DNA of 64,000 nucleotides from Dimorphilus gyrociliatus (GCA_904063045.1 CAJFCJ010000003.1:682001-746000); one strand, 5' to 3'. Counted from the first letter of the stretch, positions 37,993 through 51,459 are shown. Notes: a model not told the origin generated them from the sequence alone. Numbers and translations are program-made.

Positions 37993-40357
37993 ACACACAC
38001 ACACATAAACTCGAGAAAAGCTTAGAATTAGCTGTGGGAAAAAAGCGACCAGAACTGGAAAATATCTTTTAAGACAGATTGTAAATTATAAATTATAATA
38101 ATCTATTTTTAGATGAAAATATTCCTTAAAATGATTATCTTAGGGGATAATTTTGTCAGCATTTTTAACTTTTTTCTAGTTCTATGGCATTAAATTATTA
38201 AATTATTATGTTAAATGACTGTGTAATATAAACTCTTTGCGAAAGACAGCTCACAAAACACGCATACACACATTCTCTATCTACCTATCTATCTATCTAT
38301 CAGTATATATCCCCAGCAATCTATTTTTCTCTTTGCTTCCCTATGTTTACATATATAAATTATGCGATTCTAATTCTGCCGACTTTCAATTGAATTATGG
38401 TAACATGGCGTTGTTTTTCTTCAGGAGCCGGCTGAGTGTGTTTAATCAAATTTTTGCCGTAGTATTGTAATTAAGAAATCAGCGACCGCCAAAATTTTGC
38501 CCAGCAATTAAGCTTTATTAGATTTATACTATTAAATCCCATTTTACATATATCTATTTATAGTAATATATAAATCTATATAGAAATGAAACAAATTAAA
38601 AAAATACTAACTAGGTGGCGCATCATTATTATTTAGGTTTCTTTCTTCCAAATCGACTTTTCTCGAAAAAGGGATAGAAAAGCTTTGAAAATTGTAGGTC
38701 ATGTTAATGAAAGATAGAGAAGAGACATTTCCTTTTGATGGGGAATTCCGCTTCCTTATTCTGGATAAAATTCGTTAACTTTCCATTAAGGAATTTCATA
38801 GTCTGGAAGAAAAAATCTGAATGATCCTTGGCAATCATCCCTAAATCCTCCATAGATTCCCTTCAGTGTTGAATTTCTATATAAATAAAAACCAATGAAA
38901 TCTATAGTTATAATTAATTTAAAATCCTCTTTCATATAAAAAGAAAGTTCTCCCTTTTTTTAAAAGTTATTTTTAGAAAGTATTCTGTTAAGGAACAAAG
39001 GAAGAAATAAAAAGAATTTGGTCTGGTTAGAGCTAATAATTAGGACTACAAACCTAAATTTTGTCTGAAGAAAACTAGTGACAATTCAATTTTACGCCCG
39101 ACAGATCCATGCGAAGGAGTATTTTGTCCTGACCATTCTGTATGTCAACTGACAAAAGACAGACGAGGGGAATGTTTTTGTAATAGTAATTGTTCGCATC
39201 TACCGAAAAAATCTGTAAGTATAGTTTAAATTTCAAATACTTTATATTATAATTATGTTTTAAAAAACCTTTATTTGCTTTTTCCTTCTTTTCGCCTCAT
39301 TTTTTTAAATAACTCCGCCCCTTTCCTTTTTCCTTGTTAATAATAATCAACATATTCTAGACAAATAATAAATCGAATTTATCAATTAGGTAAGATTCTA
39401 TAGTCTGTTATTAAATGAAAATTCGATGTATTAGTGTAATTATTAAGGATTAAGTCGACCGAACTACTTTGCTAATCGAATCACGCTTATCGACCATATT
39501 GGGGAGAGCGTTGGGAATTTTTACTATAATCCAATACTATATACAGACAACTTTATATTTATATATAAAAGGCCTCTACCCTTCATCCCTACCCTTTATC
39601 CTTTTACTCTATCGTTCCTCACTTACATTAGAGGATCGAAAAAGGTTTTAAAAATCGAAACAACAAACATTCACAATATACTTTAATAATAATACAATGT
39701 TCTTTTTTCTTCTATCTATTTAGATATGCGGAACAGATGGTGTTACCTATTCAAATGAATGTTTCATGAAGTTTCAGTCTTGTAAAACTGGAAAGAATAT
39801 AAAAATATTTCAAAGGAAAAAATGCGACGATTGTAAGTTGAAATTTCTAATATATACTGTATATTAATTAGAGATGATTTAAACAAGCAATAATAGACAC
39901 CTCTTTGTCCCTCTTGTAAATCTAAATAAAATTATAGAAAGATGGTTAAATAAAAGAAATGTAATAGGCCAGAAACATCTGTAAAAATTCTTATGCCTAA
40001 CAAGAACTGATTAGATAAAACCGTATAAGGGTGAATGCATTACGAGTTGCAATTTTTTAGAGTGACAGTTGGTTGTTGACTTTGATCTATCCCAATGGAA
40101 TTTTACTCTAGTGTTTTCCTACCAAATAAATTCCTCTATATATTTGCATTTAAGAGAGAGAGGGGAAGTTCTCTATCTTTAAGCCTATCAAATACTTCCA
40201 ACGTCCATTGCATTTTCTCTTTATTTTAGGTTCGTGCTATGGATAGTATACTACATATAAGCAAAAGAGGGTTTCTAGTAGACTCTTATACAAGATTAAT
40301 AATTTTAATGGTTTATACCACTAGTCACTTAAGCGGATTGAGCAGAATAAAAAAGGA

Positions 40358-40394
<37 letters not shown>

Positions 40395-43300
40395 GAGAGA
40401 GAGAGGGAGAGAGAGAGAAAGAGAGACAGATAGATAGATAGACAGAGAGACAGATAGACATGTTTATTCTCCATTAGTAAGATACTTAATTGTTTAATTA
40501 AACATTCAAAACAAAGTTATCATTACTTGTCTTTGTCTTATTAGTGATACTTTTAGATATTTCAAAAATATCAATATATAAATTTTCATACCAGTTTATT
40601 CAAAGAAAAAAACCTAGTAAACATATATTGCTGGACAGTAACTAACACTTATTCTAAATAGACTTTTTATATGCATATGATATATTGTTCTTGACTACTT
40701 ATAAGTTATTTTATCTCTTCTTTAGTTTCTTATTAGAAAGTGTTCGCTTATATGACATTTCCATCCCAACCTCAATCCAATACATGTCTTGAAACGAGCG
40801 TTGTGGGGTCCATTTTCGTGAATAATTAATATTTTGACTTATAGTAATGGTATTTAAAAGTGTGATAGAGTTGATGAAGTTTTTAAAGAGAATTAAAGAG
40901 AAAGATTCCGATGCAGATACATAGAGAGGGAGAGAGAAATTTGTGTAACGTAAAGGGAAAGAGGAAACAAAATTAGTAGTAAAAGATAATACTTGGAAGG
41001 AGAAACGTGTCAATTACACGATTTCAGCAATTATTACCTTTCCCTAAAGTAGGCCAGCAACACTTATCACAGCAGAAATATACTCACTGTAGCGCAACAG
41101 ACCCTTTAATGCTAGCTTGAGGGAACGTTAAAATAAATGTATTTCTGATATTATCTATTTTTCCTTAAATAAGTTTGAGAATATATCTCAAAAAGAGGTT
41201 GGGAAACGTTTAAGAATGAATTATTCAAAGAAGCCTTTATCTAGCTAGTCAGAAGCGCTGACGTAAAGCCGAATATTGCAGTCATTTATCCAGATTAGTT
41301 CCTTCAGTTTAGTTCACTCTTTTTTCATTCCTCTCATCTTATTTTCTTACTATCCTGCTATATATCGGTCTTGTCTTTTTCTTTTTCTAACAAAAAACTT
41401 AATGGGCTCATTTCTAAAAAAGCAGCCAATCCAGATGTGCAAGTAAATGACGGAAGAGCAGTTGTTGATGGTATTCCCAATCACTATATCATTTATCAAA
41501 ATATATACTTGTTTTATCGATCAGCATCGAAAAAAACGTCACAAAAACACAATATTGAGATGAAAAATATTCGATCACGTGATTTACAGTAAATGTTTCG
41601 TTCACGAATCACTAATATCTTTACAATGTGAATAATTAAGGATTGCATATATATAAAAAAAGGTCTAATTCTAAACACTGCACGAAAATGTTCACCTCAT
41701 TTCCGCCTTTCTGTTTTATATCTGACTAAAAATTCTCTAAAGGGTTTTTTATTTTTCTTCAGTTCATCATCCTTGTTCCTCTTTGAACTGCAAGACACAC
41801 AGAGGAGAATATTGTATGCTCGACCCGATGAATCACTTTGAGCCGAAATGTGTTTGCCCTCCTCCTTGCCCAAAGATGATGAAACCAGTTTGTGGAACCG
41901 ACGGACGAAATTACGACTCACCCTGTCATTTAATAAGGCACGCCTGCAGGAAGGGTTTAGACCTGGCAGAGGCGTATAGTGGTCAATGTAACCCTGACAG
42001 TGCAGCCTGCCAAACAGTTAAATGTCCATATAACGGAATTTGTATATTGGAATATTCGGGAACCAAATGCGTCTGTCCAACCTGTACAAACGAAACTCGA
42101 TGGGTTTGCGGTTCGGACCATGTAGATTATAGAAATGAATGCCAATTGAAGAGATATAGTTGCCTAAATAGAAAAAACGTTCGAGTCGCAAATTTTGGGC
42201 GATGCGACAAATGTACTTTAGGCTTAAAAAAGTGTAAATTTGGTGCAATATGTCAAACCAGACAAGGAAAAGCAAAATGCATTTGTCCGCAAAATTGCCC
42301 AAATATTATAGCTCCTGTTTGCGGGTCTGATGGGTTTATTTACGACAACGAGTGCAAATTAACCGCCGAGGCTTGCCGACAGCAAAGTAATATTACAGTT
42401 TATTCACAAGGGACTCTAGGCTGCGGTAAGTATTACTAAAAAATATATATAGAAAAAAAACAAAGAGAATAGAATTTCTTTCTTGTCTAAATAGAGAAAA
42501 CTAAGAATGAGATCATGAATAATTGAATAATAATTGATAATTAATAGTTAATAAGATTTTAGTCTATATTGCTAATATTTATTTAATCTTTGATATTATT
42601 TAAAATTTCATTCCTATATTCTTTATCTTTATCTAATAATCCTTTTCCTTCTGTTTATCTTTTTTACTATCTACGCTTAACATAGCTTATAAAAAGTTAA
42701 CTTGGCGAACATTTGTGAGGAGGCATACTCGTAAAAGTCTGTTTTTCTCATAGTCAACAAAACAATACTACGGGCAATCACAACCACTTTCCATAATCTC
42801 TTTAGAAAGATGGTCCTAATGATTAATAATGACGGCTTATGATGAAAATAGGCTTATGTCATTTATAGGTTATTAATTGGAGAGAGGACAGCTTTAGAAG
42901 CTTTAGATTGATAAGAGAATAGAATTATTTACGTACAGAGAGATAGGCGACGCTTTTAAAAACAATAGAATAAGGACCATCTATCTAAAACGAATGTGAT
43001 ATGGCATGATAGATAGTTTTTAAAAGGAAAAAGCAACAACGACTTTACAAATCATTCACGTCGTTTCATAAAAACAAATAAGCCTATTCACTAAGTATTT
43101 AAAACTCAATTTGTAAAAGGAAATTTTTATAAGAGAACTCTATAGAGACAAACGAAAAACATTATGCATATCGTGATGAATACTCTATTAAATTTCCTTC
43201 TCCCATCTTAACGGCACAAATTAGATTCGAACAGCACGTAAAAGTCTTTTTATAAAAGCCAGCAATCGCAACCTACCTACCACAAACTGCAATTCGATCG

Positions 43301-46300
43301 TTCACATTCATAAAACTATTTATATGCATAGGCATAGGTCGTTACTTACTTACCAAAATCGCTTATTTTACTGCTTCTTTATTAGTCTTGTTCGAAGAAC
43401 AAGTAATTTCTATAGGCCTACTCTAATATTATTCTAAAGTATAGTTTTAAAAAAGGGAAGAAAGGATAAAAACATTTTATGGGGGATATATAAATTCGAA
43501 TTAAACATAAACTAAAGCTATAAAATGAGAAATAAAGATATGGGGAGGGAAGGGGGAAAAGGGAAGATAGAAAGAGAGTGAGAGAGAGAAGGGGGAAGGG
43601 GAAAGAGCGAGCGAGAGCCGAGATAGCGCACAGGGAGTAAAGAGCCATTTCTGACTCAATTGACTTTAGATGCAAAATATATTCTTCTCACAATTGCTGA
43701 ACAGTAATTAAGTATTGGTTGAGACGTAACGTCTAATAAATCGTTCTAATTCATCGCATGGGATTTAATCAACCTATGTAATAATTAGAAACGTTCCAAT
43801 TAAAAAAGTATTGATTCAAAAACCGAGGGGGAGAGAGAGAGAGAAAGAGAAAGGATAATTGTTTTTTTTTTCTTCCTCTTTTCTTGACGTCTCTTTACCA
43901 TTCAAAGCAAGAGAGTTTATTACACAATACAACACAATATCCATAAGAGTATATCATCATTGCTTATGTGTTTAGTTTTCTTATGTTTATTTATTAAGGT
44001 CAATTAAAGTTATCTCACTCTGTGAACGTTATTCACACGTGCACAAAATGAATTTGATTAGAGACCTTTTCCATTGCTTTTTATTTATTAACATATGAGT
44101 TTATATTTCTAACAGAAGGATGCAGAAACGTCAAATGCGATTACTATGCACATTGCCGAAATGGTGAATGTATTTGTCCAAATTGCGATGGGCATGGCGT
44201 TGAACCTGTTTGCGGATCTGATAATAAACAATATGAAAACAAATGTATTTTGGAAAGATTAGCCTGTCACGAAAGACGAAGATTAACGGTTGAAATTGAT
44301 GGTCCTTGCGAGGATGAATTTAGCGGAGAGGGCTCCGGTAGCGGCCCAGAGTGTAAAGAAGATCATTGTTACTATGGAAGATGCGAGGTTGTTAATGATG
44401 AAGATACTTGCATCTGTAAAGAAGCAGAAATCTGTAGCGATATAGATAAGAATCCATTTACGATTTGCTTATCTAATGGTACAATATTAAATAGTTGGTG
44501 TCAGCTTAGAATTGAAAGTTGTAAGTCTGGTATTGAATTGAAACATCGACCAAAGGAGGAATGCGATGTAAGATATAAAGATACAGATTCCAAATATTGT
44601 TATGGCAAAGATGTTCCCGTTTTACCCAATGGAGAATTCCAGAAATGTCGTCTAGGAGAAGATTGCCGCCAAGGATTACAATGCCATTTCCTTTCTGGTA
44701 TTAAAAGCCACGGATATTGTTGTCCAGATGGTAAGTCTAAACTAATAAAACTTACATATTGTACCATTACTTATATTCAAATATACTTGTTAGATATAAT
44801 TATATAATTTAGGTACAGAAAAATGAATATTCTTATTAATATTAAAATAAGTTAATATAAAATATTTATATTAATAGCAATATGAATATTCATATTATCT
44901 AATTTTAATATTACAACAACGTATAAATGTTTATTTTATTAAATTGAGAGTATTATCATAATGATCTTAATTAATATTCATAATTTATTTAACATCTATA
45001 TACATCTTGATTATGTGTTGTATATATACAGTATATACAGTATAAACTGTACATATATATACATATATAACATAAAAAATACTATAAATTAACTAGTTGC
45101 GCTTCTTATTGATTAGATTGTTTTTATTGTTTATGATTTTTAATTTATTTATCATTTTTTGCGTTCAAGTTTTTTTGATTTTAGTTAAAAAAAAATGAAA
45201 CTATTTTCCTAACCCTTTATGTAGTGAAAATCGTTGTTTAAACCCTGACGTTTTAGATTCTGATTCGTGGGAAAAAGATTATGATGTCAATGTTGCTGAT
45301 CAAGTAATAACTGGTATGTTTTGTTAAAAAAAAACAAACAAACGAACAAAAAATACCTTCCATTTTTTTAATAACTAAAAAAAAAAACAACAACAACAAA
45401 ACAGCAGAGTGTCTCTCTTTTTCCAGTCTTTTTTCCAAATTGGGGTGACGGTTGCACTGCAAAAGAAAAACCTTTCGCGCGATGAATCGACGGCAATCTA
45501 TCCCTCTATAATTCTTTTCAGCAATATTAATAACTCTTTTGAAAAAAAACTGTAATAAGGTTTACTTCTTTTGTTATGGATATATAAAATCTACTTTATA
45601 TAATCTATGGTGCTTCTTATACAGTATGCAGTATATACTGCATAAATGTAAGAAACATATAGATACCTTATTACAATTTCTTAACTTACGCACTGATTTG
45701 ATTTTGCGTTTTTTTTCGTCGATTCTCCGCCAAAAAGTTTTGCCTTGACTCTTCTAGCTAGATGCTAATTCAATAGTTTCTCGACAATAGAGTCTAACTT
45801 AAAAGAATAGAAACCATCCAAAAGTGTTTTAGAAACAAAATTAGTAACCTTAACAGATATGGACTGCCAAGGTTGGAAATACGGCTGCTGCCCCGATGGA
45901 ACATTTGCAACAGGCCCAAATAAAAAGGGTTGTAATCCAGGTATATATCCTCAAAACAGAATGCCCTTCTTGCTTTCAATGTTTTTGATTAGTAAAGATA
46001 TTTTTGTGCAGCCAATTTTTGTAGAGGCGCAATTTTCACTCAAAATAGTTCAGGCTCTTTTTTTTGACGTCTGGTCTACAAATTTTTTCTCAATTTTGAA
46101 ACAAATCACCAATTTTTCTTTTTCTCTTTTTATTTAGAAATTTAATTCTAAACGTTTGTCTTTGTATTCCTATAACTATCTCTTTTTAATTAATTGAGTT
46201 ATTGATTAACTAATTAATTATACTTAGATTTAATCTTTTTATAATTAATTAATAAAAGCCGATTGTTATTTTCTTAATTTAAAGAAGACAAACAAAGAGT

Positions 46301-49274
46301 TAAATCTTTAAATCGTCTTTATTTTGAGTGGGGAGAGAGGGAAGAAAACAGCTCACTGTAGAAAGAAACTTCAATTAAATATCTCATTCCACTACTGCAG
46401 ATAACTGTCGTTGCAATGAATTAGGAGCGTATTCCATTGCTTGCAACAATAGAGGCGGTTGTAACTGTAGGACTGGTGTCGGAGGAAAGTTGTGTGATAG
46501 ATGCGAATCCGGCTACTGGGGTCTATATTTGATTAAGGATGGAGCTGATGGTTGTAAGCCATGCGACTGTTCTGGTGGAGCGGCCAGAGACGATTGCGAT
46601 CAACAAACTGGAAATTGTACATGTAAAGGGGGAATGTCTGGAGCAAAGTGTAACATTTGTCCTGACGGTAAAAAATATGACGAAAAAACCGGATGCAGTA
46701 AATTAGACAACAGATGTGATTGTCATCCCTTCGGTAAATGTGTACCAGAAACGGCTTCTTGCGAATGCCCTTGGGACTGCGACGATCATCGAAAAGGGCA
46801 CAGAGTTTGTGGAACCGATAGTAAAACGTACGACGATATTTGCCAGTTGAAATTTACCGCATGTCGTCTTCATTCTAAGCTGAATTTGCGATCGATGGGT
46901 CCCTGTCCAAGCACTAATAAGAGGACAACAAGACAATTGAGGGTAACGAGGGAGAGCACACTAAAAACAACTGAAAGTCCGATTATAATTTCCAAGTCAA
47001 ATGAACCTTGTAACCATGACGATGACTGTGGCAGATTGGCCCTTTGTGAGAACCAAGTTTGTAAATGTTTATATGAACTGATGGAGGTTAACAATCAATG
47101 GCTATGTACAAAAGGTGGGTCCAAAAATTTGAAAGCTATAGTAACCTAATTATAATTGGCCTTTTTGTTACAATACAAAATAGACGCTTGGGACGATTCT
47201 CCAGCTTTTAATGAAAATAGCTATATGAAATTGAAGTGGCCGGCATCAATTTCAGATTCTGTTACTATAAAAATGAGCTTTAAAAGCTTTAACGATGACG
47301 CATTGTTACTTTTCGGTTTCGATCATCAAAAGCCTTCAGCCGACTTCATTAAGATTACCATTGAAAAAAGACATATTGTGTTTACGTATGTATAATCAAA
47401 ATAATATATAATATCAATAGTATCTATAATCTCATCCTATCTATATCTCATAAATAAACAGCTTAGACGTTGGAGCTGGACCGGAAGTGTTTCGAATGAA
47501 AACTAAAATACTCAAAGGTGTTAAACATCGCCTACAAATTGCAAGAAATAGGAAGCGGGTTCATATGCTATTGGACGATAGTGAAAAAGAGTTTGAACTA
47601 AAGAAAAGCGACTATACTGTACTGAGCGTTGACAATCACTTTTTCCTTGGAGGGCTTAAACATAAATTACCGTCGAAAATGAAAAATCGGCTCGGATCAT
47701 GGGTCGGTTTCGTAGGATGTGTATACGATTTGAAAGTAAAAGGTTCCCAAGGTACGAAAATTGAATATAACCTGGAAATGGGATCAAATCATATTCACGA
47801 CGAGAAAAACATAATGAAGTGCAGAGAGCACGGCTGTTCATTATTACCATGCATGAATGACGCTAAATGTCGTCATGATCCTATAAAGCCGTATCCCTAC
47901 GCTTGCGAATGTTCACCGGGTTATAGTGGTAGAACATGTGAAATTTTAGATTTGAAACCGTGCGCAAGTAATCCTTGTCAAAATGGTGGACTATGCGAAG
48001 AGGTTAACAATGAATTCAAGTGTATATGCCCAAAAGATAGAACGGGAATAACCTGCGAAGTCAAAAATGAAATAACATCACCAAGTTTTGATGGGAAATC
48101 TCTCATAGTCTTGAAATTAAATGATAGGATTATGAGAACTTATTTTAAATATGAAATTATTTTTAGACCAAAAGCGGAAACTGGTGTTCTTTTGTATTGT
48201 GGGGCAAGTAATAGCTCGAAAAGTACAGATTTCTTTTCGGTCGTTCTAGAAGATGGATACGTGGTCTTCCGATTTCAGCTAGGTTCCGGTGTTACCTTAG
48301 TTACCTCTAAAGAAAAAGTATTGATGAATGATTGGAACAGATTAATGTTTCAAAGGGATAAGAAACAAGGATGGATGGAACTTAATTCTATAAGATCCTA
48401 TAATAAATCGACTAAAAAGTCTGAAGATATGAACGTCGATGGAATCTTCTATGTTGGTGGTATAGATAAGAAAATGTCTCCCGAATCGGGTGTAAAATAT
48501 GGTTTTATAGGTGCCATTCAATCGTTAGAAGATACTTACGGAACAAAGCATAATCTAGTGAAAGAGGCTTTAAAAATTCAAGGAATTACTCAATCGCCCG
48601 ACGATCCATGCAATAACTCACCTTGCATGAACCAAGGAAAATGTATAGCGGAGATGGCTTTATTTATATGTAAATGTACGGTCGATTACGGAGGAAGACT
48701 ATGTCGAGAGAGAAGATACCATCCCGACAAACCTGTTAAGTTTCATGGGAATTTATTTTTGAAGTTATTAAATAATGGAACAAAAAAGATAAAAGCGCAA
48801 GAAAAAAATCATATATCATTAATGTTAAGGTCAACAGCTGAAGAAGGAATAATTCTCGTATCGAAGAAGATATTTAGTATCTCTGAAGATTATTTATTGT
48901 TATATCTTTCTAGAGGCTATTTACAGCTGGCCTATAATCTTGGAAAGAACAATCATAAGAATATTTTTACTCTTAAATCAAACTCATTTGTAAGCGATGG
49001 ATACTGGCATAATATTACACTAATAAGAAAACAGAGAAAGGCTACTGTTCAAGTTGATGGAACTTATGTTATTGAGGGTTCATGTGATCCTGGTAGAACT
49101 CAATTAAATACCGATGGCTTCCTATGGTTTGGAGGTTTACCAAAACCTTTGAAATATTCTCATACTAAAGACGGATTTGTAGGATGTCTTAAAGACGTTG
49201 TTATAGAAGGTAAAGAGGTCCTTTTATCTCACGCCGAGAACGCTGCGTCTTTAAATTTGGAATATTGTGATTAG
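24682..49274 (+). CDS. AGRN: Agrin, secreted NtA isoform (about 1759 residues)
   Basis: Basement-membrane heparan-sulfate proteoglycan. Exons: 24682-25138, 33422-33509, 34517-34647, 36463-36699, 39105-39214, 39724-39832, 41763-42425, 44116-44730, 45257-45313, 45857-45940, 46401-47114, 47184-47385, 47462-49274; phases close. Signal peptide 1-19; NtA laminin-binding domain about 32-150 (LEEREEYADVVL, ICDN, DTRIF, LNSSLVRITL). Eight Kazal/follistatin-like modules span about 153-745 (VCGSDGxxY signatures), with SGEGSGSG near 668-676 as a glycosaminoglycan attachment site. Next come a Cys-rich YGCCPDG unit (about 823-850), laminin-EGF modules (about 851-950), a ninth Kazal module, LG1 (1089-1255), two EGF, LG2 (1364-1530), EGF, LG3 (1580-1759). 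The order matches vertebrate agrin except that no SEA domain is visible between Kazal 9 and LG1. All three LG domains after the first part of LG1 are in one exon, leaving no place for vertebrate-type z inserts. Confidence 0.93.
25139..33131. other. First agrin intron, about 8 kb
   Basis: No convincing exon between the NtA exon and the membrane-form first exon. It holds purine/pyrimidine microsatellites (25870-25890, 26205-26230, 26510-26560, 32742-32782), a GAAT run near 26565-26580, TAGGCCTA palindromes (25383, 26406, 29142) and CTCF-like cores at 28898-28905 (minus), 30097-30105 (plus), 30647-30655 (plus), 31952-31960 (minus) and 31978-31985 (minus). Confidence 0.5.
33132..33309 (+). CDS. 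AGRN: Alternative first coding exon: type II transmembrane agrin
   Basis: This ATG exon encodes about 59 residues: a polar, basic start (MPKIHSQLLNSSVKTDRK), one membrane helix of about 23 residues (near 20-43) and a basic juxtamembrane segment (KPRKR). It ends in phase 1 at SN-G|gtttgt and joins the 33422 exon to read DPCRVITCP, the first Kazal module. The NtA exon leaves the same phase, so both can splice to this acceptor. The layout matches vertebrate TM-agrin, in which a short N-terminus with an internal signal anchor replaces NtA. The full product would be about 1666 residues with the extracellular domains outside the cell. A separate promoter upstream of 33132 is inferred. Confidence 0.8.
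34749..34800. repeat. (TA)n(GATA)n compound microsatellite
   Basis: TA units then about six GATA units, in the agrin intron after exon 34517-34647. Confidence 0.9.
36330..36343 (+). promoter_or_regulatory. CTCF-like site before the third agrin start
   Basis: TCACTAGATGGCGC matches CCASYAGRKGGCRS at 13 of 14 positions. It lies 44 bp upstream of the ATG at 36387 and in the same orientation as the site before the NtA exon. Confidence 0.45.
36387..36699 (+). CDS. AGRN: Possible third agrin start: short signal peptide fused to Kazal 2
   Basis: The Kazal-2 exon (36463-36699) has a normal acceptor, yet the frame stays open upstream. From the ATG at 36387 it reads a signal-peptide-like start (MLTVQSVLILLISIKIVNNC, then YMYPP) directly into DVRDPCKG. 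The same DNA could serve as an internal exon (spliced at 36463 in phase 1 from 34647) or as the 3' part of an extended first exon giving a secreted agrin without NtA, membrane anchor or Kazal 1. The 5' region has a CTCF-like site and a cluster of GGCGTC motifs. The open frame might also be chance; no transcript evidence is available here. Confidence 0.5.
37960..38005. repeat. (CT)n(CA)n compound microsatellite
   Basis: TCTC tract followed by about eight AC units, in the agrin intron after the Kazal-2 exon. Confidence 0.9.
40362..40460. repeat. (GA)n/(GATA)n/(GACA)n compound microsatellite
   Basis: Long GA tract with GATA and GACA units, in the agrin intron 39833-41762. Confidence 0.9.
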
Positions 49275-50327
49275 GATGCATTTAGGTAGCTATGTATAGA
49301 GAGAATAATTATATATGAGTTTTTCATCTATATGTGATTGTGTTCAGTATTTTTACGTGTAAAAATTTTTTTTTGTTTATTTTGTTTTTTTTTTCACTGT
49401 CAAAAATACAAAGGAGAACTAATATTTTGTTTTATTCTTCGACTATTTTCTCTCTCTCTCTCTCTCTTCTTTTTTACTGCACTTTCATTTTTCAAAATCA
49501 CATCAAAACGAATTCTTAAGGATTTAATAAAACTAATTTTAACTATATTTTCATTTTTATTTCAATAGTTTATCTGTCTTTGTAAACTTAAAAAAGTTCT
49601 TCACAGAGTATCACAACTATTCCTATCATATAGCTTTATTTAGTTATATAAACAGATGAGAATGATATATTTACCAACTAAATCGAATTTCTGTTGTGAA
49701 AATTCAATAATACAGAAAAAGAACAACTAAAAATTTCGGTACCGATCACTACCAAATAAAGTTAGCAACACCCTTGGGAAAGGTATTGAAAGCTTATTTA
49801 TAATTTATGTTACTATCTTGAATAGCATAATTTATATTTGTTAAAGATAACTTTCTCAATATAAACTTTAATTCAATTTAATCTTCAAATATACTGTATA
49901 TATACAACTCAAATTAATTAGACACTTTTCCAAGAAAAAGAGACAGGGTGAACTTTCTGCATAATTCTATTTTTTTTTAGACTAGTTCTACTCTAGAAAA
50001 GTAGAGTATGTTGTTACTTTTCTATCATTGAATTTATATATAGTTCTTCTAATGGAAAGTTGGGCTTTTTATTGGCAATAAAAAGAAAATTTTATCAAAA
50101 GATCTAGTTTTAGTAATAACATAGTTGAATGGCTAATTTTGGACTATCATTATCCATTATTATGTGTTTTGTGCTCTGGAGAATACAACCACGTCGTTTG
50201 TATGATAGTCACGTGATAGATGAATCCCCGCTCCATGCGCTTGTTACCAGTCTATTCCGAACAACCAACGCATAAAAGCATTTAAAGATTTCCCGCGTTT
50301 TTTTTTTGGACAAAAAGCACTTGGAAT
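49275..50327. other. Agrin 3' flank and ZNF367 upstream region
   Basis: No coding exon seen. A (CT)n run lies near 49450-49467 and an ATACTGTATA motif at 49891-49900. The last 130 bp look like a promoter: CACGTG E-box (50210-50215) and an E2F-type site. Confidence 0.5.
50289..50296 (+). promoter_or_regulatory. E2F consensus TTTCCCGC upstream of ZNF367
   Basis: It matches TTTSSCGC exactly and lies 32 bp before the ZNF367 start codon. Vertebrate ZNF367 is a G1/S-expressed gene, so an E2F site here is biologically sensible. Binding is inferred. Confidence 0.5.
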
Positions 50328-51256
50328 ATGTCATTGTTTAGCCCTCTGGCTTGCAAATTACCTCAGAAAAGTGAGAAAACTCCTCTATTTCAAAGTAATG
50401 TATCTGTTTTTACGGAGGGGAACGGAGCATGCCGAAAACTTCTCTGGAGTCCTCCATTATCGCGTGGATCTTATGATTCGCCCGATTCTACTGCTAAGAG
50501 AGGTCGGCCAAAACTCATTTCACTGGCCAATTTCCATCAAGAAAGCCCGAATGAAGTTGGAGAACTTCAATGCTCTTATTGTGGAAGGACTTTTCCCAAA
50601 TGGAAATGTTTAAAGGCTCATATATTAACTCATACCGGAGAGAAGCCATTCAAATGCGATTTTCCTGGGTGTGAAAAAAAATTTAGACAAGGTGGCCAAT
50701 TAAAAACCCATCAGAGATTACATACGGGGGAGAAGCCGTTTTGCTGTTCAATCGAAGGTATTTTTATAGTGAATTCATTTTTCTAATGTATAATTCATTC
50801 TTTGGTTGTTTGTCTAACGAAGGTTGCGAATATAAGTTTGCTCACGTTAATCGCCATTGCCCAATGCATCCCTCAACTCCATTGAAAAAACAGGATACTA
50901 CTCTCTCCATAAAAGCTAAAATAGAATTGGAAGGAAATGAAGAAAAAAGAAATTGGCTACAAAAGTACGTTGTTAACTACTTCTTCGTTTTGAATGAATT
51001 TTGTTAATATGCAAATTTAACTATTTTCTCACATAGATACTTGACAAGATCTTACGCACTTAAAGCATATCCTAATGAAAATGACCAATCCATGATTATC
51101 AAGAAACCGTCGAAGACGGTCAAGCGTCTAAGTTATGAGGTAGATGAGAAGAAGCCAGGTTTTCAATTTAATACGGCAAGCCCTCGAAAGAGGAAAGAAA
51201 TTGCTGATAAAATTGATGGTGCACTGGCTCTAGTCGCTTTGTCTCAAGCATTCTAA
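50328..51256 (+). CDS. ZNF367: ZNF367-like C2H2 transcription factor
   Basis: Exons 50328-50757, 50823-50964 and 51037-51256 give a 263-residue protein; phases close. It has a conserved GRPK segment (about residue 59), two classical fingers (CSYCGRTF...H-x3-H, then CDFPGCEKKF...H-x3-H) joined by TGEKPF linkers and with the QxGQLKTHQRLHTGEKPF block typical of ZNF367. A third, Cys-rich element (GCEYKFAHVNRHCPMHP) spans the first intron. A basic region follows, and the C-terminal helix is GALALVALSQAF. Length, finger spacing and the HANRHCP-like motif all agree with the ZNF367 family, nuclear DNA-binding regulators linked to proliferation. An upstream E2F site fits cell-cycle control. The intron after the second finger lies inside the third element. 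Confidence 0.9.
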
Positions 51257-51459
51257 AAATCCCCTTGAAAAATTTTTAAATCATTCTCATTATCTACATT
51301 ATTTTTACTCTTAAAGAAAGTTGTATACATGTTCTCTACATCTATAAGTATTTTTTTCATTTTTACTTTTAAAGATATATATGTATATGTGAATATATAT
51401 ATATATATAAAAGATTATAGATAAGCACATTTTTCCAACATATATGCTACATTCTGTTG

